Below, piece after piece: positions 40,914 to 49,115 of a stretch of 64,000 nt of DNA. Made by a program: the position numbers and the translations under genes. The stretch comes from Actinoplanes solisilvae (GTDB lineage: Bacteria > Actinomycetota > Actinomycetes > Mycobacteriales > Micromonosporaceae): positions 62,001-126,000 of the forward strand of contig NZ_RJAC01000004.1 of assembly GCF_003999975.1 (NCBI RefSeq). Direction: 5' to 3'. The notes beneath the pieces were generated by a model. That model worked only from the letters and a program-made list of their open reading frames with translations, was not told the DNA's origin and searched no databases. Position 1 is the first letter of the stretch. Every line of letters begins with the position of its first letter.

Positions 40914-41112
40914 CCGGTACCTCCCGCGGGTTGACTCCGGCCGATGGGATGCCGAGCAATGTACCGCCGCCGCGCCGCCCCGGAATCCCGCTCCAGGGTG
41001 ATGTACGAATCCCCTCCGAGGGGACGCGCCTGGACGCCCGCCCGAACCTGCTCGCTGCGGACTCAACCCGTGTGAGCGGCGCCGCCCCCGGCGTCCCGTG
41101 GACAGTGGCCGT

Positions 41113-42255
41113 TCAAACGCGGCTTTCGGCTGCTCCCGGCTGCGCGGGGGCGACTGTGGGGGTGACCGGGCGGGCGCTGCCGAGGCTGGCCAGGGCGGAG
41201 GCCAGGTCGCTCACCTGCGTGGACAGCTGCGCGGCCCGGGTCTGGGCCGCGTCGGCCTCGGCGCGGGCCGCGGTCAACCGGCGTTCCAGGTCGGCCCGGT
41301 CCCGGCCGGCGCGTTCCAGTTCTTCGCGCGTCCGCGAGTGAGCGTCCCGTTCGGACACGGCGTCGGCGAGTTCGCGCCGCAGCCCGGCGATCTCGGCGTC
41401 CGCGTTTTCCCGGGCGATCACCGCCTCCCGCCGTACGCCCTGAAGGGTCTTCTCGGCGGCCTCGCGCTGGTCGGACAGCTCGCGCCGGGCCGTGGCCAGC
41501 TCGTCGGCGGTCGTCTTGGCCTCGTCGCGGGCACTGTCTCGTTCGCGGCGCAGCTCCTCGCCGCGGGTGGCGGCCGTCTCGGCGTCGCGCAGGGCCGAGA
41601 CGAGTTCACGCTCGGTCGCCTCGCGTTCCCGCCGTACGTCGAGAATCTCGCTCTTCGCGGCGGCGAGCTCCTCGCGGACGGCATCACGGTCGGCCTCGGC
41701 CCGCTCCCGCAGAGCCGCCGCCGTGGTGGCCGCACGCTGGGCCTCTTCGCGAGACTTGAGCGCTTCCTCGGCCCGCGCCGTGGCTGCCCCGGCCGCCCGT
41801 TCCGACTCCTCGGCGCGGTGCAGGGCCTCGTCACGCTCGGCGCTCGCGGCCACGGACAGCTGCTGGGCGGTGGCAGCCGCCGCCGCCGTCCGCTCCGCGT
41901 CGCGACGCGCGTCGTCACGTTCGGTGTGCGCGGCTGCGATCTGCCCCGACGTCTCGGCCCGGATCTCGGCCACCTGACGGTCGACGCCGGCCGGGGACAG
42001 CTCGGAGTGCAGCGCCTCGGTCAGCGAGCCGACGAGCTGGTCGAGGCGGTCCACGACCTCCCAGGTGCGGGCGACCTGCCCGGCGAGCCCGGGGGAGGAG
42101 CGGTGCCGCATGCGCACGTTGCGGGACGCGCGCTGGCACTCCCCGTCGTTGTCGCGGCAGTACCGGAAGGGCCGGCCCGCGGAGGATCGCTGGGGGACCG
42201 GTCGTCCACAGTGCGCGCAGGGCCGGGTCTCGTTGGTGACGTCGTTCTCGTTCAT
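41113..42255 (-). CDS. Zinc-ribbon plus long coiled-coil protein
   Basis: The 380-residue protein has an N-terminal four-Cys motif (CAHCGRPV and YCRDNDGEC, residues 13-40), probably binding zinc. About 280 residues of Ala/Glu/Arg-rich heptad sequence (about 70-355) follow, with a short Pro-rich end. It looks like a cytoskeletal, scaffolding or DNA-organising protein similar in style to KfrA or other actinobacterial coiled-coil proteins; the role is unknown. TAGGGT (42266-42271, minus strand) lies ten bases before the ATG, so the leader would be very short. The gene is monocistronic. Confidence 0.78.
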   Translation of the reverse strand: MNENDVTNETRPCAHCGRPVPQRSSAGRPFRYCRDNDGECQRASRNVRMRHRSSPGLAGQVARTWEVVDRLDQLVGSLTEALHSELSPAGVDRQVAEIRAETSGQIAAAHTERDDARRDAERTAAAAATAQQLSVAASAERDEALHRAEESERAAGAATARAEEALKSREEAQRAATTAAALRERAEADRDAVREELAAAKSEILDVRREREATERELVSALRDAETAATRGEELRRERDSARDEAKTTADELATARRELSDQREAAEKTLQGVRREAVIARENADAEIAGLRRELADAVSERDAHSRTREELERAGRDRADLERRLTAARAEADAAQTRAAQLSTQVSDLASALASLGSARPVTPTVAPAQPGAAESRV

Positions 42256-42338
42256 CGCAAGGTCACCCTAAGCGCGCCACGCCCGCGAGTCCCGGCACGA
42301 CACGGACCCGCTACATCATTCATCCTAGGATGCTCTAG

Positions 42339-42362
42339 GCGGTGTGCGGCGCCGCACACCGC
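42339..42362. terminator. 24-bp perfect palindrome, probable terminator of the 42426-44073 unit
   Basis: GCGGTGTGCGGC followed directly by GCCGCACACCGC forms a perfect palindrome with no loop bases. It lies about 64 bp past the stop of the minus-strand gene ending at 42426 and could act as a factor-assisted terminator or a protein-binding site near the coiled-coil gene promoter. Confidence 0.55.
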
Positions 42363-42425
42363 ACGGTCGAACCCCAAAAGGAATCAACGGCCTCCACCCC
42401 CTCGGATTTGCCGAGCCCACGCTGC

Positions 42426-43007
42426 TCAGCGGTATGCGGGTTGGGGCTCGGACGGATCAGCCGGGACGACGTCGAGCCCCGGGGCGGCGACGAGGGCATC
42501 GACGGCATCCCGGCCGGCGCCGATGCCGGCCCAGTGCGGATCGACGTCGGCCGTGAAGCACCAGGAACGGTCGGCCGGCCAGACGAACGCGGGCGGCGCG
42601 ACGGGATGCCCACCGCCGAAGTCCGCCTCCCAGGTGTCGATGTCGCGCAGCGGACCCCGGAACAGGGCGAACCGGCGGTGGGGGAGCTCGACCAGCGGGC
42701 CGTCTCGCGCCTCCGCGGGCAACGGCGTGTCGGAGTAGCCCTCCCACAGGCAGAAGTAGCAATCCAGCGGGGTGGAGGTGAAGGCCGCGAGCAGGTGCAG
42801 CGCGCGCCGCGACTGGTCGATCTCGGACGGGTGATCCTCGGGAAGGTGGACGTCGGCTTCCTGCTCGCCGGGCCGCAGAGGATCGCGGATGAACCGCAGC
42901 CGCGCGTACGCCTCGAAACCCGCCGGGCCGAAGGTGATCAGCCGCATGTCGGGCGTGCGCGACCGAAGGAGCCAGTCGGTGGCCGTGTTGTCAGCGACGA
43001 ATTCCAT
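42426..43007 (-). CDS. Conserved hypothetical protein, 193 aa
   Basis: ATG 43007 follows a GAGAGGAG ribosome-binding site. The soluble protein is rich in aromatic residues, with TSTPLDCYFCLWEGYSDTPL, RFALFRGPLRDIDTW and an ending FVWPADRSWCFTADVDPHWA. The pattern recurs in actinobacterial proteins of unknown function that often occur singly. No catalytic motif is recognised. It follows the DUF4037 gene by one base on the same strand, so the two form an operon. Confidence 0.65.
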   Translation of the reverse strand: MEFVADNTATDWLLRSRTPDMRLITFGPAGFEAYARLRFIRDPLRPGEQEADVHLPEDHPSEIDQSRRALHLLAAFTSTPLDCYFCLWEGYSDTPLPAEARDGPLVELPHRRFALFRGPLRDIDTWEADFGGGHPVAPPAFVWPADRSWCFTADVDPHWAGIGAGRDAVDALVAAPGLDVVPADPSEPQPAYR

Positions 43008-43008
43008 G

Positions 43009-44073
43009 TCAGTGAATCTCCTCTCGGGAATCGCCGGTCGTCGCGTCGGCGACGGCGCGGCACAGTGACGGGTCGGTCAGGACCGCGGTGCTGTCGGAGA
43101 TCTGGTCGATCGAGCCGGTCAGCGGACGCGCCCTCAGCACGGGGTCGGTGATGGCGTCGCGCAACGCCTCGGCGAACCGTCCGGCGCCGATCACCGCGTA
43201 CCCCCGGTCGAAGAACTCCTGTCGCCTCGCGGGCAGTTCGACCGCCAGCCCGAGGTCGTTCTGCTGCTGCGCCACGACCTCGAGGGCCGCGCACAGCGCG
43301 TCCTCGCGGACTCGGGCGTCGTCGGCGCGCAGCGCGGCCGCCACGTGCCCGGTGACCTGACCGAGGGGGAGGGAGGCCATCAGCCATTTCGAGTACGGCG
43401 GCCAGCGCCGGGCCTGAAGCAGGTGCAGGCGGGCGATGTCGCGGCAGAGCCGGGCCGTGATCACTGTCGCGCCGGCCCGGTCGCCGACCTCGGCGGCCCG
43501 GGCCGGGAACGGCTCCTCCTCGGCGATGCGCTGCCACTGGCAGGCCAGCACCAAGCGCCACATGTCGGCCGGGTACCACCGCAGGCGCTCGCGGACCCCG
43601 GCCAGCCTTCCGCCGGGATCGTGGAAGACGGCGCCGCCGGTGATCTCGGCCAGACGCTGCCACGGGGCGCCCAGCCAGTCGAGCGGGCCGACGCCGGCGG
43701 CCGGGTCGAAGCCGAGCAGGGCGCGGCACCAGCGGGGAAAGGGTGTGATGGTGACGTAGTGGTCGACCGGGCCGTCGGTGCCGGCCATCGACCGCACCCG
43801 CGCGCCGGGCGGCTCGAAGTGAGTGGACCAGCCGCGGAACCGTTTCGGCAGGGTCTCGCTCAGTCGCGCGCCGAGCTCGCCGGTGTCGTCGTCGACGAAC
43901 AGTTCGAGGCGGGGGCCCCAGTCGTGGTCGGTGGAGCGGGGCGTGTCGAAGCCGAGCACGTCGGAGCCGGGCCCGAGGCGGGCGGCGGCGTGGGGCAGGT
44001 CGCCCAGCAGGGGCCGGACGGCCTCGGCGTAGAAGAGGCGGGACAGCTCGACACCGGGAAGGAACGCGGTCAT
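43009..44073 (-). CDS. DUF4037 domain protein (nucleotidyltransferase-like)
   Basis: The 354-residue protein has a nucleotidyltransferase-fold start with GPGSDVLGFDTPRSTDHDWG and RLELFVDDD. The GSDVLGFDT-HDWGPR region is the DUF4037 hallmark, where acidic residues would bind metal. A C-terminal helical domain follows (ARLCRDIARLHLLQARRWPP). The substrate is unknown. ATG 44073 has TAACTT (44081-44086, minus strand) seven bases upstream, hence leaderless; the start at 44103 is less likely. It diverges from a truncated kinase-like gene. Confidence 0.85.
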   Translation of the reverse strand: MTAFLPGVELSRLFYAEAVRPLLGDLPHAAARLGPGSDVLGFDTPRSTDHDWGPRLELFVDDDTGELGARLSETLPKRFRGWSTHFEPPGARVRSMAGTDGPVDHYVTITPFPRWCRALLGFDPAAGVGPLDWLGAPWQRLAEITGGAVFHDPGGRLAGVRERLRWYPADMWRLVLACQWQRIAEEEPFPARAAEVGDRAGATVITARLCRDIARLHLLQARRWPPYSKWLMASLPLGQVTGHVAAALRADDARVREDALCAALEVVAQQQNDLGLAVELPARRQEFFDRGYAVIGAGRFAEALRDAITDPVLRARPLTGSIDQISDSTAVLTDPSLCRAVADATTGDSREEIH

Positions 44074-44126
44074 GCGGCCGAAGTTAGCGGGCCGCGCCGA
44101 CAATTTCGGCTCGATAGGGTCGGCCT

Positions 44127-44588
44127 GTGGAAAACCTGCTCCGTCCCGGATGGACCTTCGAGGAACTTATCCACAGCACGGCGAACGAAGTCACCGGAGG
44201 CGTCTGGCGGGTCTACCGTGACGGAGGCAGCGCGATCCTCAAGATTGCGACGCCGAGCCGGGAGGGTGCCGCCGAGCACCTCGCCGCCAGCGACGACCCG
44301 GGTCACTTCAACTATTGGCGGCGCGAGCCGACGGCGTACGCGTCGGGGCTTGTCGCGACGGGTCTGCCCGGCTTGCCCGGGCCCGAGATGTATGAGGAGG
44401 TGGACTGCCCCGACGGTTCGGTGGCGATGTGGCTGCAGGACGTGACCGGAACGGCCGGAACGGCGGCCGGGGTGGCCCAGGGTGGGGGTCGTAAGGCGAG
44501 CTACGACGCGCGGGGGCTCGAGGACATGCTGGCCGGTCGGGCCCCGGTGCTGGCCGTGGTGGCGCGCTGGGCGGACGCTGTCCTCTGA
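44127..44588 (+). pseudogene. Truncated phosphotransferase/kinase-like gene (N-lobe only)
   Basis: The 153-residue frame begins like an aminoglycoside-phosphotransferase-type kinase N-lobe ([20 protein letters not shown] with the ATP-binding Lys, then the [15 protein letters not shown] helix and [11 protein letters not shown] hinge). It loses similarity near residue 115 and stops before any catalytic HGD loop. It cannot be an active kinase as read. GTG 44127 keeps a good leaderless -10 (TAGGGT, 44115-44120), so it may still be transcribed. A short genuine N-lobe-like protein is possible but less likely. Confidence 0.6.
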
Positions 44589-44648
44589 CCGGGCTTGAGC
44601 AAGATCGTGAAGGTGGTCGGGCTGGCGGGGGCGGGGGCGGGGCCCAGA

Positions 44649-45179
44649 TCAGCGGATCGCCAGATGCCAGCGGCCGGCGCGGTGGGTCAAGCGGGTGATC
44701 GAGAGCGGGGCGACGTCGAGGCGCCAGATGCCGTCCGGGGGCAGGTTCAACGCGTACGCCACGACCGCCCGCACGACAGCCGGATGGGCCACCGCGGTCG
44801 TCGCGATTCCGGCTTGACGGTCGAGCCAGCGTCCGGCTCGTTCGGTGACCCCGGTGAGCGATTCCCCGCCGTGCGGCGACGCGTCGGGCGAGGTCAGCCA
44901 GTCGCCGAGTTCGACCTCGTGCAGTCCGCGCCCGGTCCAAGCCCCGTAGTCGATGTCGGCCAGTTCGGCGGCGACCGTGAAAGTGGCCGCGCCGAGCATT
45001 TCAGCGGTTTGCCCTGCCGCGCGGGACGGCGAGCAGACCCACGCTGTGTCTGACGAGAGTTGGGGGCGCAGGGCGAGGGCGGCGTTGCGGCCGCCCTCGT
45101 CGAGGCCGTCGTCGCCGCCGAACACCGCGCGGCGCAGGGCCGGGGTGTGTGCGGCGGCGACTATGCGGAGGCCGGTCAC
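44649..45179 (-). CDS. Histidine-phosphatase-fold protein with altered RHG motif
   Basis: The 176-residue protein has the phosphoglycerate-mutase/histidine-phosphatase fold, with second-half motifs AELADIDYGAWTGRGLHEVE and TTAVAHPAVVRAVV holding the later catalytic His. The N-terminal RHG motif, which bears the phosphate-accepting His and an Arg, reads AAAHTPALRR: the His stays but Arg and Gly are gone. GTG 45179 overlaps the cbtA stop (GTGA). Being third gene of the cobalamin-riboswitch operon, it may act on a corrinoid-pathway phosphate such as alpha-ribazole phosphate (CobC-like); this is inference. Confidence 0.78.
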   Translation of the reverse strand: MTGLRIVAAAHTPALRRAVFGGDDGLDEGGRNAALALRPQLSSDTAWVCSPSRAAGQTAEMLGAATFTVAAELADIDYGAWTGRGLHEVELGDWLTSPDASPHGGESLTGVTERAGRWLDRQAGIATTAVAHPAVVRAVVAYALNLPPDGIWRLDVAPLSITRLTHRAGRWHLAIR

Positions 45180-45937
45180 GCGGCGGTGACGAGCTCCGGT
45201 TCGGCGGCTTTGCGGCGGCCGGTGGTGAGAAGCGCGGCGAACGCGAGGCCCAGTGCGGTCCACAGCACGGCCTGGGTGCCCAGGGACGCGATGCGGAACG
45301 ACCACAGCAGGTCGGGCGGGAATGTTGCCGGGACCTCGTTGATGTTCGGCAGCAGGGCGTAGCCGACCACGACGACGACCAGGAAGCCGATCACCGCGGC
45401 GATCGCCTGGCGCCATTCGGTCGGCTGGGTGCGTTTGGCGACGACGGCCGCCCACACCGCGACCAGGCCGATGACGAGGATCGCCAGGTAGCTGACCGTG
45501 CGTTGGTTGATCGTGCCGGGGTCGCCGACGGCGGGCGGGTTGGGCGGGTATTTCACGTACGGTACGAGGACGATGCCCAGCAGTGCCGCGCCGGCCAGGC
45601 TCAGCGCCGCGCGGGTGTCGCTCGGTGTGCGCAGGCGGCGGCGCAGCAGCGTGTACGCCGTGGCGAGGATGCCGCCCATCGCCGCGCCGTAGAGGCCGGT
45701 CGCCAGGAACAGGCCGCCCTTCTGGCCGTCGCGGCTGACAAGTTCGTCCTCGTGGTGGCTCGGTTCGGCCGTGGTGTGGGCCGCGGCTTCCTCGATGGCG
45801 ATCGCCGCGTCGACCTTGGGCTCGCCGAAGGTGTACGCGAACAGGCCGGCCAGCAGACCGGCGAACAGGCCGGCGAGCAGGCCCCGGAGCAGCAGTGCGC
45901 CGAATCCCGGCGGCTTGGTGCCGGTGCTCAGTGGCAC
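45176..45937 (-). CDS. cbtA: Cobalt transporter subunit CbtA
   Basis: The 253-residue protein has about five to six membrane helices with the CbtA start (LLLRGLLAGLFAGLLAGLFA, then YTFGEPKVDAAIAIEEA), a His-rich loop (EEAAAHTTAEPSHHEDE) and the conserved YPPNPPAVGDP segment. CbtA with CbtB forms a predicted cobalt uptake system controlled by B12. GTG 45937 overlaps the cbtB 3' end by ten bases. A longer upstream frame exists but runs through cbtB in another frame. Confidence 0.9.
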   Translation of the reverse strand: MPLSTGTKPPGFGALLLRGLLAGLFAGLLAGLFAYTFGEPKVDAAIAIEEAAAHTTAEPSHHEDELVSRDGQKGGLFLATGLYGAAMGGILATAYTLLRRRLRTPSDTRAALSLAGAALLGIVLVPYVKYPPNPPAVGDPGTINQRTVSYLAILVIGLVAVWAAVVAKRTQPTEWRQAIAAVIGFLVVVVVGYALLPNINEVPATFPPDLLWSFRIASLGTQAVLWTALGLAFAALLTTGRRKAAEPELVTAA

Positions 45938-46131
45938 GGGACGCCGAGCAGGTGGCGGCCGTCGTGCATGAGTTCGTGCAGGAACATGCCGCTCTGCGAC
46001 ACCGCCCCCTGGTCGAAGGCGACCAGGTAGGTGAGCAGCAGCATGAGCGTGACGACGCCGAGGGCGGTGGCGAGCAGCCGCGGTGAGACGGCGGGCGTGC
46101 TCAGCGGGCCGGCGGTCGTTGCCTTGGGCAT
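45928..46131 (-). CDS. cbtB: Cobalt transporter subunit CbtB
   Basis: The 67-residue protein has a single membrane helix (ATALGVVTLMLLLTYLVAF) and the metal-binding C-terminus HELMHDGRHLLGVPCH found in CbtB. ATG 46131 is preceded by AAGGAGG. It is the first gene of the operon, immediately downstream of the cobalamin riboswitch. Confidence 0.92.
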   Translation of the reverse strand: MPKATTAGPLSTPAVSPRLLATALGVVTLMLLLTYLVAFDQGAVSQSGMFLHELMHDGRHLLGVPCH

Positions 46132-46149
46132 GGTGAGGAACCTCCTTGC

Positions 46150-46320
46150 GGGATGACGCGTCCCGTCGGACAGGCTGCGACGCGTGAGCGTTCTGACTCA
46201 CGGGACCGGGCGGTTCAGACCCAGGTTCCCGTTCACAGTGGCGCGACCGCACCGGATTCTCACCGGTTTCCCTCGCGACGCCGCAGATGGTTCCCACAAC
46301 CTAGCTGTGAGGTCCCTGAA
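46150..46320 (-). ncRNA. Cobalamin (B12) riboswitch
   Basis: On the minus strand the leader contains the B12 box series: GGGAAACCGGTGAGAATCCG, then GTGCGGTCGCGCCACTGTGA (46273-46234), and later GTGAGTCAGAACGCTCAC (46206-46189), followed by the cbtB ribosome-binding site at about 46143-46149. Conserved order and spacing match the cobalamin aptamer. B12 would shut off cbtB-cbtA and the phosphatase, probably by hiding the ribosome-binding site. Confidence 0.93.
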
Positions 46321-46393
46321 CACACAACAGAGACTGTCGCACCCCCTCGATACGATCCAGCCGGATCGTTGCCACGGGCTTCGGAGGTTCTCG

Positions 46394-47590
46394 ATGGGTC
46401 GGCGCCGGTTGTCAGCCGCCGCGGCGGTGCTCGCCACCGTTGTGCTGACGGTGCCCGTGCCGGCTGCCGCGGCCGTCGTCTGTCAGCAGACGGCGAGCCC
46501 CAGGCCGGTCGTCGCCGGCGTTCCGATCGAGGACCAGGTGTACGACCCCAAGCGGCTGGCCGCCCTGGCCACCGGCGCCGGGGTGCGGGTCGCGGTGATC
46601 GATTCCGGGGTCGACGCCGAGCATCCTCAACTGCGGGGACGGGTCGAGCAGGGCAACGATTTCCTGCACGGCGAGCGGTCCGGCCGGCAGGACTGCAACG
46701 GCCACGGCACGGCGGTCGCGAGCATCATCGGCGCTGTCCCCGCCCGCAACACCGGCTTCCAGGGGCTGGCGCCCGGCGCGGTGATCGTCCCGGTGCGCAT
46801 CAGCGAGCAGGAAGAGATCAACGACGAGGTCGTGGGCGAGCAGGGGAGCCCGGCCCAGTTCGCGCGGGCGATCGACTGGGCCGTCGACGAGGGCGACGCC
46901 GACGTGATCAACCTCTCGCTGGTGATGACCGCCGACAACGATGCCGTCGAGGCAGCCGTGGCCCGCGCGATCGACGCCGGTGTCGTGGTCGTGGCCGCAG
47001 CCGGCAACAAGGGCGAGCCCGGGGCCGGCAACCCGACGCCGTACCCGGCCGGCTACGACGGCGTCATCGGTGTCGGCGCGGTCGAGGCCGACGGCGAGCG
47101 GGCCTCGTTCTCCCAGCGCGGCGCCTACGTCGACCTGGTCGCGTTCGGTCAGCCGGTCACCGCGGCCAACCTCGTCTCCGGCCACACGACATTGAGCGGC
47201 ACGAGTTTCTCGACACCGTTCGTGTCGGCCACCGCGGCGCTGCTCAAAGAGCGGTTCCCGGCGATCACCCCCGCTCAGGTGCTGCGGCGGCTGACCGCCA
47301 CGGCCGACCCGGCGCCCGGCGGTGTGGGCAGCCCCGAATACGGCGCGGGCCTGCTGAACCCCTACCGGGCACTGACTTCGGCCCTCGGGCAGCAGGCCCG
47401 TCCCGAGCCGGCCCCGGGTGTGGTCGGCGGCGAAGACCCGGCCGTGGCCGCCCTCGCCGCTCGCCGCGACCGCTCCCACCAGCGGGCGCTGACGTTCGCC
47501 GTCGTCGTGGCCGCAGTGGTCGTGCTGCTCGGTGTGGTGGCCGCGGCCGTCGGCCGGGGAAGGCGCCGCGGCTGGCATCCGGCCGATTAG
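46394..47590 (+). CDS. mycP: Mycosin-type (type VII secretion) subtilisin-like serine protease
   Basis: The 398-residue protein has a Sec signal peptide (residues 1-28), a subtilase domain with the triad Asp in VAVIDSGVDAEHP, His in CNGHGTAVASIIG and Ser in LSGTSFSTPFVSA, and a C-terminal membrane helix (ALTFAVVVAAVVVLLGVVAA) with a basic tail. This layout is that of mycosins, which are anchored at the membrane next to ESX secretion machines. ATG 46394 follows GGAGG; earlier in-frame starts run through the riboswitch region. No other ESX gene is in the window. Confidence 0.9.
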   Translation: MGRRRLSAAAAVLATVVLTVPVPAAAAVVCQQTASPRPVVAGVPIEDQVYDPKRLAALATGAGVRVAVIDSGVDAEHPQLRGRVEQGNDFLHGERSGRQDCNGHGTAVASIIGAVPARNTGFQGLAPGAVIVPVRISEQEEINDEVVGEQGSPAQFARAIDWAVDEGDADVINLSLVMTADNDAVEAAVARAIDAGVVVVAAAGNKGEPGAGNPTPYPAGYDGVIGVGAVEADGERASFSQRGAYVDLVAFGQPVTAANLVSGHTTLSGTSFSTPFVSATAALLKERFPAITPAQVLRRLTATADPAPGGVGSPEYGAGLLNPYRALTSALGQQARPEPAPGVVGGEDPAVAALAARRDRSHQRALTFAVVVAAVVVLLGVVAAAVGRGRRRGWHPAD

Positions 47591-47746
47591 GTCGACGCGC
47601 GTCGGTCGGCGTCGGTGGATGAGTCGGCACGGCGGGCAGCGGGGCCGGCCCGGCCCCGCGCAGAGGCCCTGCCATGTCGGTGCTCGTACGGCCCAGGTGC
47701 GTCGTCGGCGCGCCGCGGTGATCGAACTGCTCGGTAGAGTGCGGGC

Positions 47747-48293
47747 ATGGGTCTCAGGTATGCGGCCGGGCTGCCTATCGTCGGGGAGTTCGGTGACATC
47801 CGCAAGCTGGTCGAGCTCGCGGTCAGCGCCGAGCAGTACGGCTGGGACGGCGTGCACCTGTGGGATCACCTGCTCTACCACAAACCGGGATGGCCGGTCA
47901 CCAACTCGGTCGTGGCCGCCGGGGCGATCGCCGCGGCGACCGAGCGGGTGCGGATCATCCTCACGGTCGTGCTGCCCCGCCGCCCGGCGCAGGACGTGGC
48001 TCAGGAGAGCGCCGCGATCAACCATGCCGATCTTCGAACACCAGCGCGACCGTAACGTCCCCCTGGACGAGTTCCGCGAGGTCACCGACTTCGTACGGAG
48101 TCAGCGGGCCGGCCGCCCCGGCAGCGCGTTCGATTTCGTGCTCGAGGGCGCCACCAAGGCATCAACGGGGAAAGACCACACCACCCCGTACGCCGAAGCC
48201 GGTCTCACCTGGTGGGTCGAAGCCCTCGGCTGGTGGCGTGGCGGAGTGACCGCCGCCGCCCGCCGAATCGCCGAGGGCCCGGCCACTCTCTGA
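47747..48293 (+). pseudogene. LLM-class oxidoreductase pseudogene with internal deletion and frameshift
   Basis: The first frame (47747-48020) encodes an intact luciferase-like N-terminus (GEFGDIRKLVELAVSAEQYG, then WDGVHLWDHLLYH and ATERVRIILTVVLPRRPAQD). A second frame from about 48024 gives the matching C-terminus (NVPLDEFREVTDFVRSQRAG, then YAEAGLTWWVEALGWWRGG). Roughly 130 residues of the barrel between them are missing and the frames differ, so the gene is dead. A leaderless -10 (TAGAGT, 47735-47740) six bases before ATG is still intact. Confidence 0.8.
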
Positions 48294-48371
48294 CCCTCGC
48301 GGCTGAGGACGGGCAGGCGGTGGCGCAGAGTCAGGACCGGCCAGCAGGGTGAGGAGCGCGGGAACCGGCGG

Positions 48372-49115
48372 GTGTCGCGGGGGAATACGATCGTCCGGCT
48401 GCACGGGACCGTGGGGGATCGACCAGGATCGCGGTCGGCGGAGTTCGTGAAGGGCGGCGGGATGCGACCACTGCGGCACGGCTACACCAACGACACCCGC
48501 GGGGACGGGAATGTGGTGGTCAAGCGGTATCGGGGTGGCCGCGACGACGCGTTGCGCCGGGGGACCGAGCTGGGCGTGCTCGAGCGGCTTCCGGTCGGGC
48601 TTCCGGTGCCGCAGGTGCTGGGGGCGCCCGAGGGAGCGTTGCGGATGCGGCAGCTGCCGGGGATGCACGGGCAGGACCTCATCGATCAAGGGCTGCAACG
48701 GCCGGTGCTGCGGGCGTGCGGCGAGCTGCTGCGCCGGCTGCAACAGGTCGACGTGTCGCAGGTCTTCCCGGACGCGGGGACGGGCACGGGGTGGGTTGTC
48801 GTGCACGGTGACTACGGGCCCAACAACATGCTGTTCGATCAGGACACGTTCCGGGTGACGGGGCTGCTCGACTGGGAGTGGGCCCACCCGGGCGACCCGA
48901 TCGAGGACCTGGCCTGGTGCGAGTGGATCGTCCGGCGGCACCACCCCGGCGCGGCACGGGCGCTCGACGAGTTGTTCACCGGCTATGGCGTACGACCGTC
49001 GTGGGCGCGGCGGCAGGAGGCGATGGTGGCCAAATGCGAGTGGTTCGTGCAGCGCTCGGTGGCCCGCCGTGCATGGCAGGACCACCTCGCGCTGACACTC
49101 AGCTGGACGGAGTGA
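48372..49115 (+). CDS. Aminoglycoside phosphotransferase (APH)-family kinase-like protein
   Basis: The 247-residue protein has the kinase catalytic loop VVVHGDYGPNNMLFD (HGDxxxxN) and the metal motif LLDWEWAHPGDPIEDLAWCE. The N-lobe is short (NVVVKRYRGG carries the likely ATP Lys). Members phosphorylate antibiotics, choline, sugars or other small alcohols; the substrate is not evident. GTG 48372 is reported; ATG 48462, with AAGGG upstream, is possible and would start at MRPLRHGYTND. Its 3' end overlaps the convergent GH39-like gene by 17 bp. Confidence 0.85.
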   Translation: MSRGNTIVRLHGTVGDRPGSRSAEFVKGGGMRPLRHGYTNDTRGDGNVVVKRYRGGRDDALRRGTELGVLERLPVGLPVPQVLGAPEGALRMRQLPGMHGQDLIDQGLQRPVLRACGELLRRLQQVDVSQVFPDAGTGTGWVVVHGDYGPNNMLFDQDTFRVTGLLDWEWAHPGDPIEDLAWCEWIVRRHHPGAARALDELFTGYGVRPSWARRQEAMVAKCEWFVQRSVARRAWQDHLALTLSWTE

